This document shows, piece after piece, positions 19,221-36,669 of a DNA stretch of 64,000 nucleotides (position 1 is the stretch's first letter; every line of letters begins with the position of its first letter). The notes under the pieces were generated by a model. It had not been told where the DNA came from. It ran no database searches and worked only from the letters and a program-made list of their open reading frames with translations. The stretch covers positions 68,061,227-68,125,226 of the forward strand of contig NC_081556.1 in NCBI RefSeq assembly GCF_963082655.1, given 5' to 3'. The stretch comes from Stomoxys calcitrans (lineage: Eukaryota; Arthropoda; Insecta; Diptera; Muscidae). Both the position numbers and the translations under genes were made by a program.

Positions 19221-22216
19221 GAATACTGCAGGCCAACATGCACAGGTGTAAAGTCGCACATGATCTCCTATCACAGATAGTCGCAGAACAACGTGCTGAC
19301 ATCGTGATTATAAGCGAGCAATATGGAAGGAGAGATCAAGGGTCCTGGCTGGAGGATCCCACAAAAACAGCTGCTATCTGGATCCCATACCGCAATGGCA
19401 TCTCACCAGTAAAGAGCGGAAGTGGAGACGGTTACGTCTGGGTGCAGTTAAACCACTTTACGCTGTTTAGCTGCTACCTCACTCCTAGTGACAGCATCGA
19501 CGCCTACGAGGCAAAACTCGATGAGATCGAGGACACAATGCGTGGATTAGACGGCCATCACGTAGTAGCTGGCGATTTCAACTCTCGAGCGGTGGAATGG
19601 GGCATGCCAACAACCAACCCAAGAGGGAGACGAGTTCTAGACATGGCCGCAAGAACCGGTTTACTCGTTGTAAACACTGGAGACGTGCCAACCTTTAGGC
19701 GACCCGGCTGCGAAGGCACTATACCGGACATCACCCTTGCGTCCGAGGAAATCATCGGAAAAATAACAGAGTGGAGCGTACTGGAAACTTACACGGCAAG
19801 CGATCACCAGTACATTATGTTCTCCTTCAATACTGGAGGGAACACAGTTAACGAGGAAAGGAGCACCAGTACACGAAAGTGGAACGTGAGCAAGCTCGAC
19901 TCCTCAAAACTCCTGGCGGAAATCGACCGGCAAGCCGTGTGGTCAGAGCTGGATGAACTAGACGTTCCGTCGACAGTGGAACGGGTGATGGAAATCATAG
20001 AGTACGGATGTAAGAAATCCATGCCAAAACTCAAAAGGCCGAGGGGAAATAAAACCGCAGTGCACTGGTGGAATGATGCCATAGCTGAGCAACGAAGCAA
20101 CTGCATCAAACTAAGACGCAGATACACGAGAGCTCGTCGCAGGGGCATGGCTGAGACAGAACACGCTCTTTACAAGGAGGCAAAAAAGATACTCGCTGCC
20201 GAAATAGAAAGGAGCAAGAAAGAAAAGTGGGAGGAACTAAGAGAAGATATTAACCGAAATCCTTGGGGCCTCGGATACAAAATTGTGATGGAGAAGCTCG
20301 GCACACGGAGCCCAACAGCGGTGATGGACGGGAGAACAATGGAGAATATAGTCCATACACTCTTTCCCCGACACGACCGTATAGAAGACGAAGTTAATGA
20401 AGAGCCAACGGAAAACATAAACCCGTTCACGAAAGAGGAGCTAAAGAATGCAGCCCGCAGCCTCCAGAGCAGAAAAGCCCCCGGCCCCGACGGAATACCG
20501 TCCGAGGTAATCAGGCTGATAGCCGAGAATAGACCCGAATTTCTTCTTGAAATGTTTAATCGGTGTCTAATGGCAGGTGTTTTTCCGGAAGTATGGAAGC
20601 GACAAAAGCTGGTGCTCATAAGCAAAGGCAAAGGTGATCCAATATCCCCATCCACATACAGACCACTATGTATGCTGGATACGGCCGGCAAGCTTTTGGA
20701 GAGACTACTGAAGCCACGGCTCCAGGACGCCATCATCGAGGGAGGTGGACTCTCAATGAGACAACATGGCTTCCGGGCAGGAATGTCCACGATCGGAGCC
20801 CTCAGAGATGTGGTGGAGATAGTAGAGGTGGCTAGGCAAAGGAACCACTACTCCAGGCCAATTGTCCTCTTGGCCACACTGGATGTGAAGAACGCTTTCA
20901 ACAGCCTTAGATGGTCTGACGTCCTCAAATCGCTCAGAGAGGACTTTAATATCCCGGCGTACCTGATGAGAATAATGAGAAGTTACTTGAGTGACAGGGT
21001 ACTTATCTATAATTCTCAAGATGGAACGAGTGAATATGAGGTCACATCAGGAGCGGCGCAGGGCTCCATACTCGGACCGGACCTCTGGAACGCCAGTTAT
21101 GATGGAATACTGCGAATGGAAATGCCAGACGGAACCTTTCTAGTAGGATATGCTGATGACATTGCTGCAGTCATCACGGCAAGAGACACGGAAGGCGCTG
21201 AGCGCAAATTACGGCAGGTGATGCTAAGGGCAAGGGACTGGCTAGATTCCCATGGCCTACAACTTGCGATGCAGAAAACGGAACTACTTCTCCTAACGAG
21301 AAAAAATATCCCAGTGGAAGTGGATATGCGTATAGACGATATACTGGTGAAGACCAAGAGATCGATCAAATATCTAGGAATCCGACTAGATACAAAGCTG
21401 ACCTACGCAGAGCAAATACGGCACGCGACAACAAAAGCCTCAAAGATAACGGCGCAACTTAGTCGACTGATGGCAAACATAGGTGGGCCTCTCCCAAGCA
21501 GGCGCAGACTCTTAATGGAGACATGCAATAGCATCCTCCTCTATGGAAGCGAAATATGGGGCCAGACACTGCAGACGGCATACCGAGCGAAATCCCTGCT
21601 CTCGGTACAGAGGACGGCGGCACTTAGAGTCATATCATCCTACCGGACAGTGTCGGAGCCCGCAGCCCTTGTAATAGCCGGAATGGTTCCGATAGACCTG
21701 CAGGCCATGCAGCGCGCCAGGCTCTACACCGAGAGGTCCAACACTCAAAGAATACAGGACGGGGCCCAAATGGATCATACACAGGCCATACGAGAGGAGA
21801 CTACCGAGAGATGGCAACAAAGGTGGACTAGCGAAAATCGGGCCAGATGGACGCGACGATTAATACCCGATGTACGGATATGGAAAGAAAGGAAGCACGG
21901 CGACGTCAACTATTACGTCACACAGATGTTAACAGGACATGGTTACTTCCGGAAATACCTGCATAAAATGGGCAAATGCTCCTCAAGCAAGTGTATTTAT
22001 GAGGAGGTTGAAGTTGAAGACGATGTGGAGCACACTTTTTTCCACTGCGAGCGCTGGGTTGAAAGACGCAGCGAGTTGGAAGCAGCGATTGGCGACGTTA
22101 CGCCTGAGACAATAGTCCAAAAAATGCTGGAGGACGAGAGAAAGTGGGAGGCGGTGAAGAGATATGCCGAACAAGTACTGCGCAGGAAGAAAGCTGACCT
22201 GGACGCAGCGGCGTAG
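19214..22216 (+). CDS. ORF2 of unit 3: intact endonuclease-reverse transcriptase
   Basis: 1000 aa, uninterrupted, with the endonuclease (Asn8 in LQANMHR, GDFNS, SDH), RT (Asp557, GYADD at 645-649) and C-terminal CCHC block all present. It differs from unit 1 at few residues, notably Ala7 for Ser7 and Met312 for Thr312 (GMAETEH). It overlaps its truncated ORF1 in ATGCTGA. Because the promoter-bearing 5' UTR is missing, expression would depend on read-through from unit 2, but the enzyme itself looks functional. Confidence 0.93.
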   Translation: MLRILQANMHRCKVAHDLLSQIVAEQRADIVIISEQYGRRDQGSWLEDPTKTAAIWIPYRNGISPVKSGSGDGYVWVQLNHFTLFSCYLTPSDSIDAYEAKLDEIEDTMRGLDGHHVVAGDFNSRAVEWGMPTTNPRGRRVLDMAARTGLLVVNTGDVPTFRRPGCEGTIPDITLASEEIIGKITEWSVLETYTASDHQYIMFSFNTGGNTVNEERSTSTRKWNVSKLDSSKLLAEIDRQAVWSELDELDVPSTVERVMEIIEYGCKKSMPKLKRPRGNKTAVHWWNDAIAEQRSNCIKLRRRYTRARRRGMAETEHALYKEAKKILAAEIERSKKEKWEELREDINRNPWGLGYKIVMEKLGTRSPTAVMDGRTMENIVHTLFPRHDRIEDEVNEEPTENINPFTKEELKNAARSLQSRKAPGPDGIPSEVIRLIAENRPEFLLEMFNRCLMAGVFPEVWKRQKLVLISKGKGDPISPSTYRPLCMLDTAGKLLERLLKPRLQDAIIEGGGLSMRQHGFRAGMSTIGALRDVVEIVEVARQRNHYSRPIVLLATLDVKNAFNSLRWSDVLKSLREDFNIPAYLMRIMRSYLSDRVLIYNSQDGTSEYEVTSGAAQGSILGPDLWNASYDGILRMEMPDGTFLVGYADDIAAVITARDTEGAERKLRQVMLRARDWLDSHGLQLAMQKTELLLLTRKNIPVEVDMRIDDILVKTKRSIKYLGIRLDTKLTYAEQIRHATTKASKITAQLSRLMANIGGPLPSRRRLLMETCNSILLYGSEIWGQTLQTAYRAKSLLSVQRTAALRVISSYRTVSEPAALVIAGMVPIDLQAMQRARLYTERSNTQRIQDGAQMDHTQAIREETTERWQQRWTSENRARWTRRLIPDVRIWKERKHGDVNYYVTQMLTGHGYFRKYLHKMGKCSSSKCIYEEVEVEDDVEHTFFHCERWVERRSELEAAIGDVTPETIVQKMLEDERKWEAVKRYAEQVLRRKKADLDAAA

Positions 22217-22439
22217 AGTATAAATGCGGAGGTCTGGACGCAGACACAATGAAGACGAAATGGATAATCACCAGATATGGGGTCCACCTCGAAGTAATGC
22301 GAAAGCGGTTCCGAGGTGGAATTAACTCCCAGGGGTGTCACAGCGTGGGTTTTTAGCCGGTACCGTTGACTACGGAGCCCGGCATAAGGCGAGAGACGTA
22401 CTCGTCACATGCGTAAAGCATTTTCCCATCCTGACCCGC

Positions 22440-22653
<214 letters not shown>

Positions 22654-24870
22654 GGGTACGGATGTGAGAAATCCATGCCAAAACTCAAAAGGCCGAGGGG
22701 AAATAAAACCGCAGTGCACTGGTGGAATGATGCCATAGCTGAGCAACGAAGCAACTGCATCAAACTAAGACGCAGATACACGAGAGCTCGTCGCAGGGGC
22801 ACGGCTGAGACAGAACACGCTCTTTACAAGGAGGCAAAAAAGATACTCGCTGCCGAAATAGAAAGGAGCAAGAAAGAAAAGTGGGAGGAACTAAGAGAAG
22901 ATATTAACCGAAATCCTTGGGGCCTCGGATACAAAATTGTGATGGAGAAGCTCGGCACACGGAGCCCAACAGCGGTGATGGACGGGAGAACAATGGAGAA
23001 TATAGTCCATACACTCTTTCCCCGACACGACCGTATAGAAGACGAAGTTAATGAAGAGCCAACGGAAAACATAAACCCGTTCACGATAGAGGAGCTAAAG
23101 AATGCAGCCCGCAGCCTCCAGAGCAGAAAAGCCCCCGGCCCCGACGGAATACCGTCCGAGGTAATCAGGCTGATAGCCGAGAATAGACCCGAATTTCTTC
23201 TTGAAATGTTTAATCGGTGTCTAATGGCAGGTGTTTTTCCGGAAGTATGGAAGCGACAAAAGCTGGTGCTCATAAGCAAAGGCAAAGGTGATCCAATATC
23301 CCCATCCACATACAGACCACTATGTATGCTGGATACGGCCGGCAAGCTTTTGGTGAGACTACTGAAGCCACGGCTCCAGGACGCCATCATCGAGGGAGGT
23401 GGACTCTCAATGAGACAACATGGCTTCCGGGCAGGAATGTCCACGATCGGAGCCCTCAGAGATGTGGTGGAGATAGTAGAGGTGGCTAGGCAAAGGAACC
23501 ACTACTCCAGGCCAATTGTCCTCTTGGCCACACTGGATGTGAAGAACGCTTTCAACAGCCTTAGATGGTCTGACGTCCTCAAATCGCTCAGAGAGGACTT
23601 TAATATCCCGGCGTACCTGATGAGAATAATGAGAAGTTACTTGAGTGACAGGGTACTTATCTATAATTCTCAAGATGGAACGAGTGAATATGAGGTCACA
23701 TCAGGAGCGGCGCAGGGCTCCATACTCGGACCGGACCTCTGGAATGCCAGTTATGATGGAATACTGCGAATGGAAATGCCAGACGGAACCTTTCTAGTAG
23801 GATATGCTGATGACATTGCTGCAGTCATCACGGCAAGAGACACGGAAGGCGCTGAGCGCAAATTACGGCAGGTGATGCTAAGGGCAAGGGACTGGCTAGA
23901 TTCCCATGGCCTACAACTTGCGATGCAGAAAACGGAACTACTTCTCCTAACGAGAAAAAATATCCCAGTGGAAGTGGATATGCGTATAGACGATATACTG
24001 GTGAAGACCAAGAGATCGATCAAATATCTAGGAATCCGACTAGATACAAAGCTGACCTACGCAGAGCAAATACGGCACGCGACAACAAAAGCCTCAAAGA
24101 TAACGGCGCAACTTAGTCGACTGATGGCAAACATAGGTGGGCCTCTCCCAAGCAGGCGCAGACTCTTAATGGAGACATGCAATAGCATCCTCCTCTATGG
24201 AAGCGAAATATGGGGCCAGACACTGCAGACGGCATACCGAGCGAAATCCCTGCTCTCGGTACAGAGGACGGCGGCACTTAGAGTCATATCATCCTACCGG
24301 ACAGTGTCGGAGCCCGCAGCCCTTGTAATAGCCGGAATGGTTCCGATAGACCTGCAGGCCATGCAGCGCGCCAGGCTCTACACCGAGAGGTCCAACACTC
24401 AAAGAATACAGGACGGGGCCCAAATGGATCATACACAGGCCATACGAGAGGAGACTACCGAGAGATGGCAACAAAGGTGGACTAGCGAAAATCGGGCCAG
24501 ATGGACGCGACGATTAATACCCGATGTACGGATATGGAAAGAAAGGAAGCACGGCGACGTCAACTATTACGTCACACAGATGTTAACAGGACATGGTTAC
24601 TTCCGGAAATACCTGCATAAAATGGGCAAATGCTCCTCAAGCAAGTGTATTTATGAGGAGGTTGAAGTTGAAGACGACGTGGAGCACACTTTTTTCCACT
24701 GCGAGCGCTGGGTTGAAAGACGCAGCGAGTTGGAAGCAGCGATTGGCGACGTTACGCCTGAGACAATAGTCCAAAAAATGCTGGAGGACGAGAGAAAGTG
24801 GGAGGCGGTGAAGAGATATGCCGAACAAGTACTGCGCAGGAAGAAAGCTGACCTGGACGCAGCGGCGTAG
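22654..24870 (+). pseudogene. ORF2 of unit 4, missing the endonuclease
   Basis: 738 open codons (residues 263-1000) with a complete RT and C-terminal CCHC block. Private Glu496Val in KLLVRLLK, next to RT block 2. No endonuclease, no ORF1 and no own promoter. Confidence 0.9.
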
Positions 24871-25119
24871 AGTATAAATGCGGAGGTCTGGACGCAGACA
24901 CAATGAAGACGAAATGGATAATCACCAGATATGGGGTCCACCTCGAAGTAATGCGAAAGCGGTTCCGAGGTGGAATTAACTCCCAGGGGTGTCACAGGGT
25001 GGGTTTTTAGCCGGTACCGTTGACTACGGAGCCCGGCATAAGGCGAGAGACGTACTCGTCACATGCGTAAAGCATTTTCCCATCCTGACCCGCAAAAAAA
25101 AAAAAAAAAAAAAAAAAAA

Positions 25120-25120
<1 letters not shown>
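22654..25120 (+). mobile_element. Array unit 4, truncated at ORF2 codon 263
   Basis: Same first bases and same two private changes as units 2 and 5. Carries Ile at ORF2 position 407 (shared with units 5 and 6) but the 'gacgacgtgg' variant otherwise seen only in unit 1, so it is mosaic. Poly(A) 25094-25120. Confidence 0.93.

Positions 25121-25177
<57 letters not shown>
25094..25177 (+). repeat. Poly(A) 27 then (TTA)19 between units 4 and 5
   Basis: A-run 25094-25120 and 57 bases of pure TTA (25121-25177). Confidence 0.96.
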
Positions 25178-30119
<4,942 letters not shown>

Positions 30120-30126
<7 letters not shown>

Positions 30127-33120
30127 GAATACTGCAGGCCAACATGCACAGGTGTAAAGTCGCACATGATCTCCTATCACAGATAGTCGCAGAACAACGT
30201 GCTGACATCGTGATTATAAGCGAGCAATATGGAAGGAGAGATCAAGGGTCCTGGCTGGAGGATCCCACAAAAACAGCTGCTATCTGGATCCCATACCGCA
30301 ATGGCATCTCACCAGTAAAGAGCGGAAGTGGAGACGGTTACGTCTGGGTGCAGTTAAACCACTTTACGCTGTTTAGCTGCTACCTCACTCCTAGTGACAG
30401 CATCGACGCCTACGAGGCAAAACTCGATGAGATCGAGGACACAATGCGTGGATTAGACGGCCATCACGTAGTAGCTGGCGATTTCAACTCTCGAGCGGTG
30501 GAATGGGGCATGCCAACAACCAACCCAAGAGGGAGACGAGTTCTAGACATGGCCGCAAGAACCGGTTTACTCGTTGTAAACACTGGAGACGTGCCAACCT
30601 TTAGGCGACCCGGCTGCGAAGGCACTATACCGGACATCACCCTTGCGTCCGAGGAAATCATCGGAAAAATAACAGAGTGGAGCGTACTGGAAACTTACAC
30701 GGCAAGCGATCACCAGTACATTATGTTCTCCTTCAATACTGGAGGGAACACAGTTAACGAGGAAAGGAGCACCAGTACACGAAAGTGGAACGTGAGCAAG
30801 CTCGACTCCTCAAAACTCCTGGCGGAAATCGACCGGCAAGCCGTGTGGTCAGAGCTGGATGAACTAGACGTTCCGTCGACAGTGGAACGGGTGATGGAAA
30901 TCATAGAGTACGGATGTAAGAAATCCATGCCAAAACTCAAAAGGCCGAGGGGAAATAAAACCGCAGTGCACTGGTGGAATGATGCCATAGCTGAGAAACG
31001 AAGCAACTGCATCAAACTAAGACGCAGATACACGAGAGCTCGTCGCAGGGGCACGGCTGAGACAGAACACGCTCTTTACAAGGAGGCAAAAAAGATACTC
31101 GCTGCCGAAATAGAAAGGAGCAAGAAAGAAAAGTGGGAGGAACTAAGAGAAGATATTAACCGAAATCCTTGGGGCCTCGGATACAAAATTGTGATGGAGA
31201 AGCTCGGCACACGGAACCCAACAGCGGTGATGGACGGGAGAACAATGGAGAATATAGTCCATACACTCTTTCCCCGACACGACCGTATAGAAGACGAAGT
31301 TAATGAAGAGCCAACGGAAAACATAAACCCGTTCACGATAGAGGAGCTAAAGAATGCAGCCCGCAGCCTCCAGAGCAGAAAAGCCCCCGGCCCCGACGGA
31401 ATACCGTCCGAGGTAATCAGGCTGATAGCCGAGAATAGACCCGAATTTCTTCTTGAAATGTTTAATCGGTGTCTAATGGCAGGTGTTTTTCCGGAAGTAT
31501 GGAAGCGACAAAAGCTGGTGCTCATAAGCAAAGGCAAAGGTGATCCAATATCCCCATCCACATACAGACCACTATGTATGCTGGATACGGCCGGCAAGCT
31601 TTTGGAGAGACTACTGAAGCCACGGCTCCAGGACGCCATCATCGAGGGAGGTGGACTCTCAATGAGACAACATGGATTCCGGGCAGGAATGTCCACGATC
31701 GGAGCCCTCAGAGATGTGGTGGAGATAGTAGAGGTGGCTAGGCAAAGGAACCACTACTCCAGGCCAATTGTCCTCTTGGCCACACTGGATGTGAAGAACG
31801 CTTTCAACAGCCTTAGATGGTCTGACGTCCTCAAATCGCTCAGAGAGGACTTTAATATCCCGGCGTACCTGATGAGAATAATGAGAAGTTACTTGAGTGA
31901 CAGGGTACTTATCTATAATTCTCAAGATGGAACGAGTGAATATGAGGTCACATCAGGAGCGGCGCAGGGCTCCATACTCGGACCGGACCTCTGGAATGCC
32001 AGTTATGATGGAATACTGCGAATGGAAATGCCAGACGGAACCTTTCTAGTAGGATATGCTGATGACATTGCTGCAGTCATCACGGCAAGAGACACGGAAG
32101 GCGCTGAGCGCAAATTACGGCAGGTGATGCTAAGGGCAAGGGACTGGCTAGATTCCCATGGCCTACAACTTGCGATGCAGAAAACGGAACTACTTCTCCT
32201 AACGAGAAAAAATATCCCAGTGGAAGTGGATATGCGTATAGACGATATACTGGTGAAGACCAAGAGATCGATCAAATATCTAGGAATCCGACTAGATACA
32301 AAGCTGACCTACGCAGAGCAAATACGGCACGCGACAACAAAAGCCTCAAAGATAACGGCGCAACTTAGTCGACTGATGGCAAACATAGGTGGGCCTCTCC
32401 CAAGCAGGCGCAGACTCTTAATGGAGACATGCAATAGCATCCTCCTCTATGGAAGCGAAATATGGGGCCAGACACTGCAGACGGCATACCGAGCGAAATC
32501 CCTGCTCTCGGTACAGAGGACGGCGGCACTTAGAGTCATATCATCCTACCGGACAGTGTCGGAGCCCGCAGCCCTTGTAATAGCCGGAATGGTTCCGATA
32601 GACCTGCAGGCCATGCAGCGCGCCAGGCTCTACACCGAGAGGTCCAACACTCAAAGAATACAGGACGGGGCCCAAATGGATCATACACAGGCCATACGAG
32701 AGGAGACTACCGAGAGATGGCAACAAAGGTGGACTAGCGAAAATCGGGCCAGATGGACGCGACGATTAATACCCGATGTACGGATATGGAAAGAAAGGAA
32801 GCACGGCGACGTCAACTATTACGTCACACAGATGTTAACAGGACATGGTTACTTCCGGAAATACCTGCATAAAATGGGCAAATGCTCCTCAAGCATGTAT
32901 TTATGAGGAGGTTGAAGTTGAAGACGATGTGGAGCACACTTTTTTCCACTGCGAGCGCTGGGTTGAAAGACGCAGCGAGTTGGAAGCAGCGATTGGCGAC
33001 GTTACGCCTGAGACAATAGTCCAAAAAATGCTGGAGGACGAGAGAAAGTGGGAGGCGGTGAAGAGATATGCCGAACAAGTACTGCGCAGGAAGAAAGCTG
33101 ACCTGGACGCAGCGGCGTAG
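30120..33120 (+). pseudogene. ORF2 of unit 6, frameshifted near the C-terminus
   Basis: Endonuclease and RT are intact, including GDFNS, SDH and GYADD, but two bases are missing near 32895 ('caagcatgtatt' versus 'caagcaagtgtatt'). Translation leaves the frame after CSSS and stops at 32906 (928 aa); the rest, including most of the C-terminal CCHC block, lies in another frame to 33120. The CX4C-HX4C block is thought to be needed for target-primed reverse transcription, so this copy is probably inactive. Confidence 0.92.
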
Positions 33121-33343
33121 AGTATAAATGCGGAGGTCTGGACGCAGACACAATGAAGACGAAATGGATAATCACCAGATATGGGGTCCACCTCGAAGTA
33201 ATGCGAAAGCGGTTCCGAGGTGGAATTAACTCCCAGGGGTGTCACAGGGTGGGTTTTTAGCCGGTACCGTTGACTACGGAGCCCGGCATAAGGCGAGAGA
33301 CGTACTCGTCACATGCGTAAAGCATTTTCCCATCCTGACCCGC

Positions 33344-33705
<362 letters not shown>

Positions 33706-34460
33706 GGTTTTGCTGTGGTTTTCTCATTATCGATATCGCACCACAATTTTTCTATTGTTCTAAGATCCGACGGCTAGAGGTCGTTATTATTTTCTTAAAA
33801 CCACCCTATTGGTAAGAGATCGGTGTATTTTGAGTCACTAACGTCTTGAAATTTACATAATAAAGTCATTTCAATCTCTGCATATTGGATCATCCGCATA
33901 TGCTGGAGAATTTCAATGTGTTTGGTTGCATCTATGATGTTGCGGAACCGAAATATAGAACCAACACCTTTGTAAGAGAGACATCTCCAAACCATTGCAT
34001 ATAATCCACCATGTTTTTCCGTTTTGGTTGTATATCGAGGACTCTATTATTAATTTCAACAAATGTCGCACATATTTTCTGTACTCATAACGATCCTGCA
34101 AAACAAGTTCTCAGAGTTCGACACAATTTTTGATTCATCCAATCACAGTAGGTTTCTCTATTTTTCGAATGGCCTATTATTGTGAGATCTTACAAACTGT
34201 AATGTCTCTGTGATATGTATTTGTCTTAAAAGTATTAATTTTCCTGGACTTCGGGCATACAAATTATTATCACGTAATGCTCTGTGAATGATTTCCACTC
34301 CTATTGATGGACAAATACTGTTACTAATTACAGTCATAGGCAGTTAGGGATTGCGGGTGCTTACATTTCCATTTACATTTTTCTGCGACCTCTTAGTTGT
34401 ACGAGTATGCGACGTATATGATTTTTCAGCTCTTAGACTTAGACTTTGAGTTTTTTAAAT
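33706..34460. other. Right flank of the array, nothing recognised
   Basis: AT-rich sequence with short open stretches only. I recognise no transposon motif, exon or RNA gene. Confidence 0.45.
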
Positions 34461-34466
34461 AATAAT

Positions 34467-34906
34467 GCTATTATTTTGATTTTTGCCGAAAAATTCAGTA
34501 AAATTTGAACTTTTTCTGTAATTTTATTTTTTAGATATGAACTTTTTATCCAACGACGGGTGGCCCCATTAAAGTCTTACGACCCACTTTTGAACAAATT
34601 ACACAATACTCACTCTCTAACTGTTTTAATTCATTTTAGATTGAAAATGTTGAAATTTTAACGATTTTTTCCGTATTTATTATTCACTGCTATTATTTTG
34701 ACTGCTTAAATGGCCAATTTTTTTAAAATAGTCATAATAACTCCAACACTTTTAACAAATGTATCAATATTGTAGCTTATTAAGTGTTGTACTGACGTCC
34801 AACAAAGACAATTAAGGTAGTCGGATTGCAAGAAAGTCCACGTCATAAAATAAAAGCAAAAGTTTTTATATTTTGCTGTGTTGCTATTATTTTGATCGCA
34901 GCTGTA
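34467..34906. repeat. Candidate Tc1-type nonautonomous remnant
   Basis: The 13-mer 'gctattattttga' occurs three times, at 34467, 34689 and 34883, and the last is followed by 'tcgcagctg' and TA, resembling a Tc1-family end. The reverse complement of that end resembles 8471-8496. No transposase is seen. The left boundary is uncertain. Confidence 0.35.
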
Positions 34907-35974
34907 TGCCCAAAGTGGCATGGGTGGATTTTTATCCGCACACTCTTTTCTACCTAACCTAACCTAAACATCCGTTTACAGATCTGTAACTATCGGTGCG
35001 GTTTTTGTTACACTTGGTTTTGCCGTTAACAAAGTGCACATAACAATCTGTGCGAGCGGAGATCCACATAATTATAAAACTCAGAACGCATTTTGAACCC
35101 AAAAACGTCTCCGATAAAAAATAAAAAAAAAATCGGGGGCCATCGATACCATATCAATTAAACACATTAAGGGCCGCTTTAAAATTTATGGGCTGTGGTC
35201 TATATAAATCCCATTAATTTAAAATCGAATACGGTCACTAATGCATTGGCTGTACTGGCAATAATTCAAATCAAAAAATTAAATCGAATTATGGGGGAGT
35301 GTGAATTGCACGTGTTCTCATGTCAAAATGCTGGTTAGCGGGTAGACACAAATTGTGAATGCAGGAACCCAATATAATTGAACAAAGGTCAATTGAAGCA
35401 GTTGAGACGAACGACGATTTGAATAAAATACTTGAATCATTTATGTAACGATACTGTGGTCAACTCAATAGTACTCACCAATTGAGGCCACACATGCCCA
35501 GATTGTACACTTACAGTCGTTTAATCCCCATTCGGTTAATAGTAAAATGAAATAAAAATTGTCATGCCACACGATCGTGAAAATATTGGTGTCAAACGAA
35601 GCCACCCTTCCTATCCCCAAAACTCGCCCAACGGGACATGTTTACCGATTGATAAATGAATGTGGTATAAAAATGTTCCATCTGGTGTGCGGGGGCCAAA
35701 AAAATCCCAAGAACTCCTCAAAAGGGTCTTAATGATGAATATCTTGTTAACCTCCTTTTCAAAATCTAAATCCGAGTACTAATTTGGAGTCCTCATCCTG
35801 TAGTGAATGTTTATCAAAATGAAGAAAAGGGGAGAAATTCATAAAAATGGCTTACATTCTTTAAATTTTACTCGCCCTATTTCTTCTATAAGTCCAGATG
35901 TTTATTCATTATCTGAAATTGAAGAAATTTCAATTTTAAGTGCAATTTAAACGAGACTTTTTTAATGGTGTAAA
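34907..35974. other. No recognisable gene
   Basis: AT-rich, including a short 'cctaacctaacctaa' run near 34954-34970. I see no coding or repeat-end signal. Confidence 0.4.
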
Positions 35975-36669
35975 TCATCAAAGAATAACGGACAAAATTT
36001 CACATAATATTAAAGCTATGCCAACTTTTGGACATACTTGGTTTGGACGTTGGAGACCATAGTGGATATTATTGAGCAAAATTTCAGCCAAATCGGATAT
36101 GAATTGGGAGATCGGTTTATAGGGGAGCTGTATCAGGCGCTTTCTTGAGCCACTAAAAGGCGCAATTCTCATCCGATTTGGCTAAGATTGTGCATGTTTT
36201 GTTATGACTTCCAATAATTGTGCTTAGTATGGTTCAAATCGGTTCATAGCTTGATATAGCTGCCATATATAACGATATGGGATTTTGACTTCCCACCAGA
36301 GGGCGCAATTCTCATCCGGTTTGGCTGAAATTTCACATCCGGGGTTTTGTTATGACTTTCAACATCTTTGCTAAGTATGGTTCAAATCGGTACATAACCT
36401 GATATAGCTGCCATATAAACCCATCTGGCATCTTGGCTTCTTAAGCCTTTAGAGGGCGCAATTCTTATCCGATTAGGCTGAAATTTTGTAAAACGTCTTC
36501 TTCCATGACCTTCAACATATGTGCCCAATATGTTCTTAAGCGATCAATAGCCTGATACACCTTGCATATAAACCGATCTCCCGATTCTGCTTCTTGAGGC
36601 TCAATTCTGATCCGAATGAACTGAAATATTACACAATAACTTCAACTATGGTCTTCAACATTCGTTTTA
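35975..36669 (-). repeat. Family A repeat (minus), part interrupted by a Helitron
   Basis: Carries 'ctcatccgatttggct', 'gcttgatatagctgccatat' and 'aaaccgatctcccgattc'. It aligns in inverse orientation with 53496 onward. The alignment breaks exactly at 36669/36670 and resumes at 38346, so a family A copy was split by the insertion at 36670-38345. Confidence 0.75.

Noticed and set aside
33706..33730. Target-site duplication flanking the whole array
   Set aside because: The left flank ('cgcatcaaaaaac') and right flank ('ggttttgctgtgg') share no direct repeat that I can see, so the array was not placed as one block with a simple duplication.
34950..34972. Insect telomere-like TTAGG repeat ('cctaacctaacctaa')
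   Set aside because: Only about three units. Similar phrases occur in LINE 3' ends here (7222, 48232), and higher flies do not use TTAGG telomeres.
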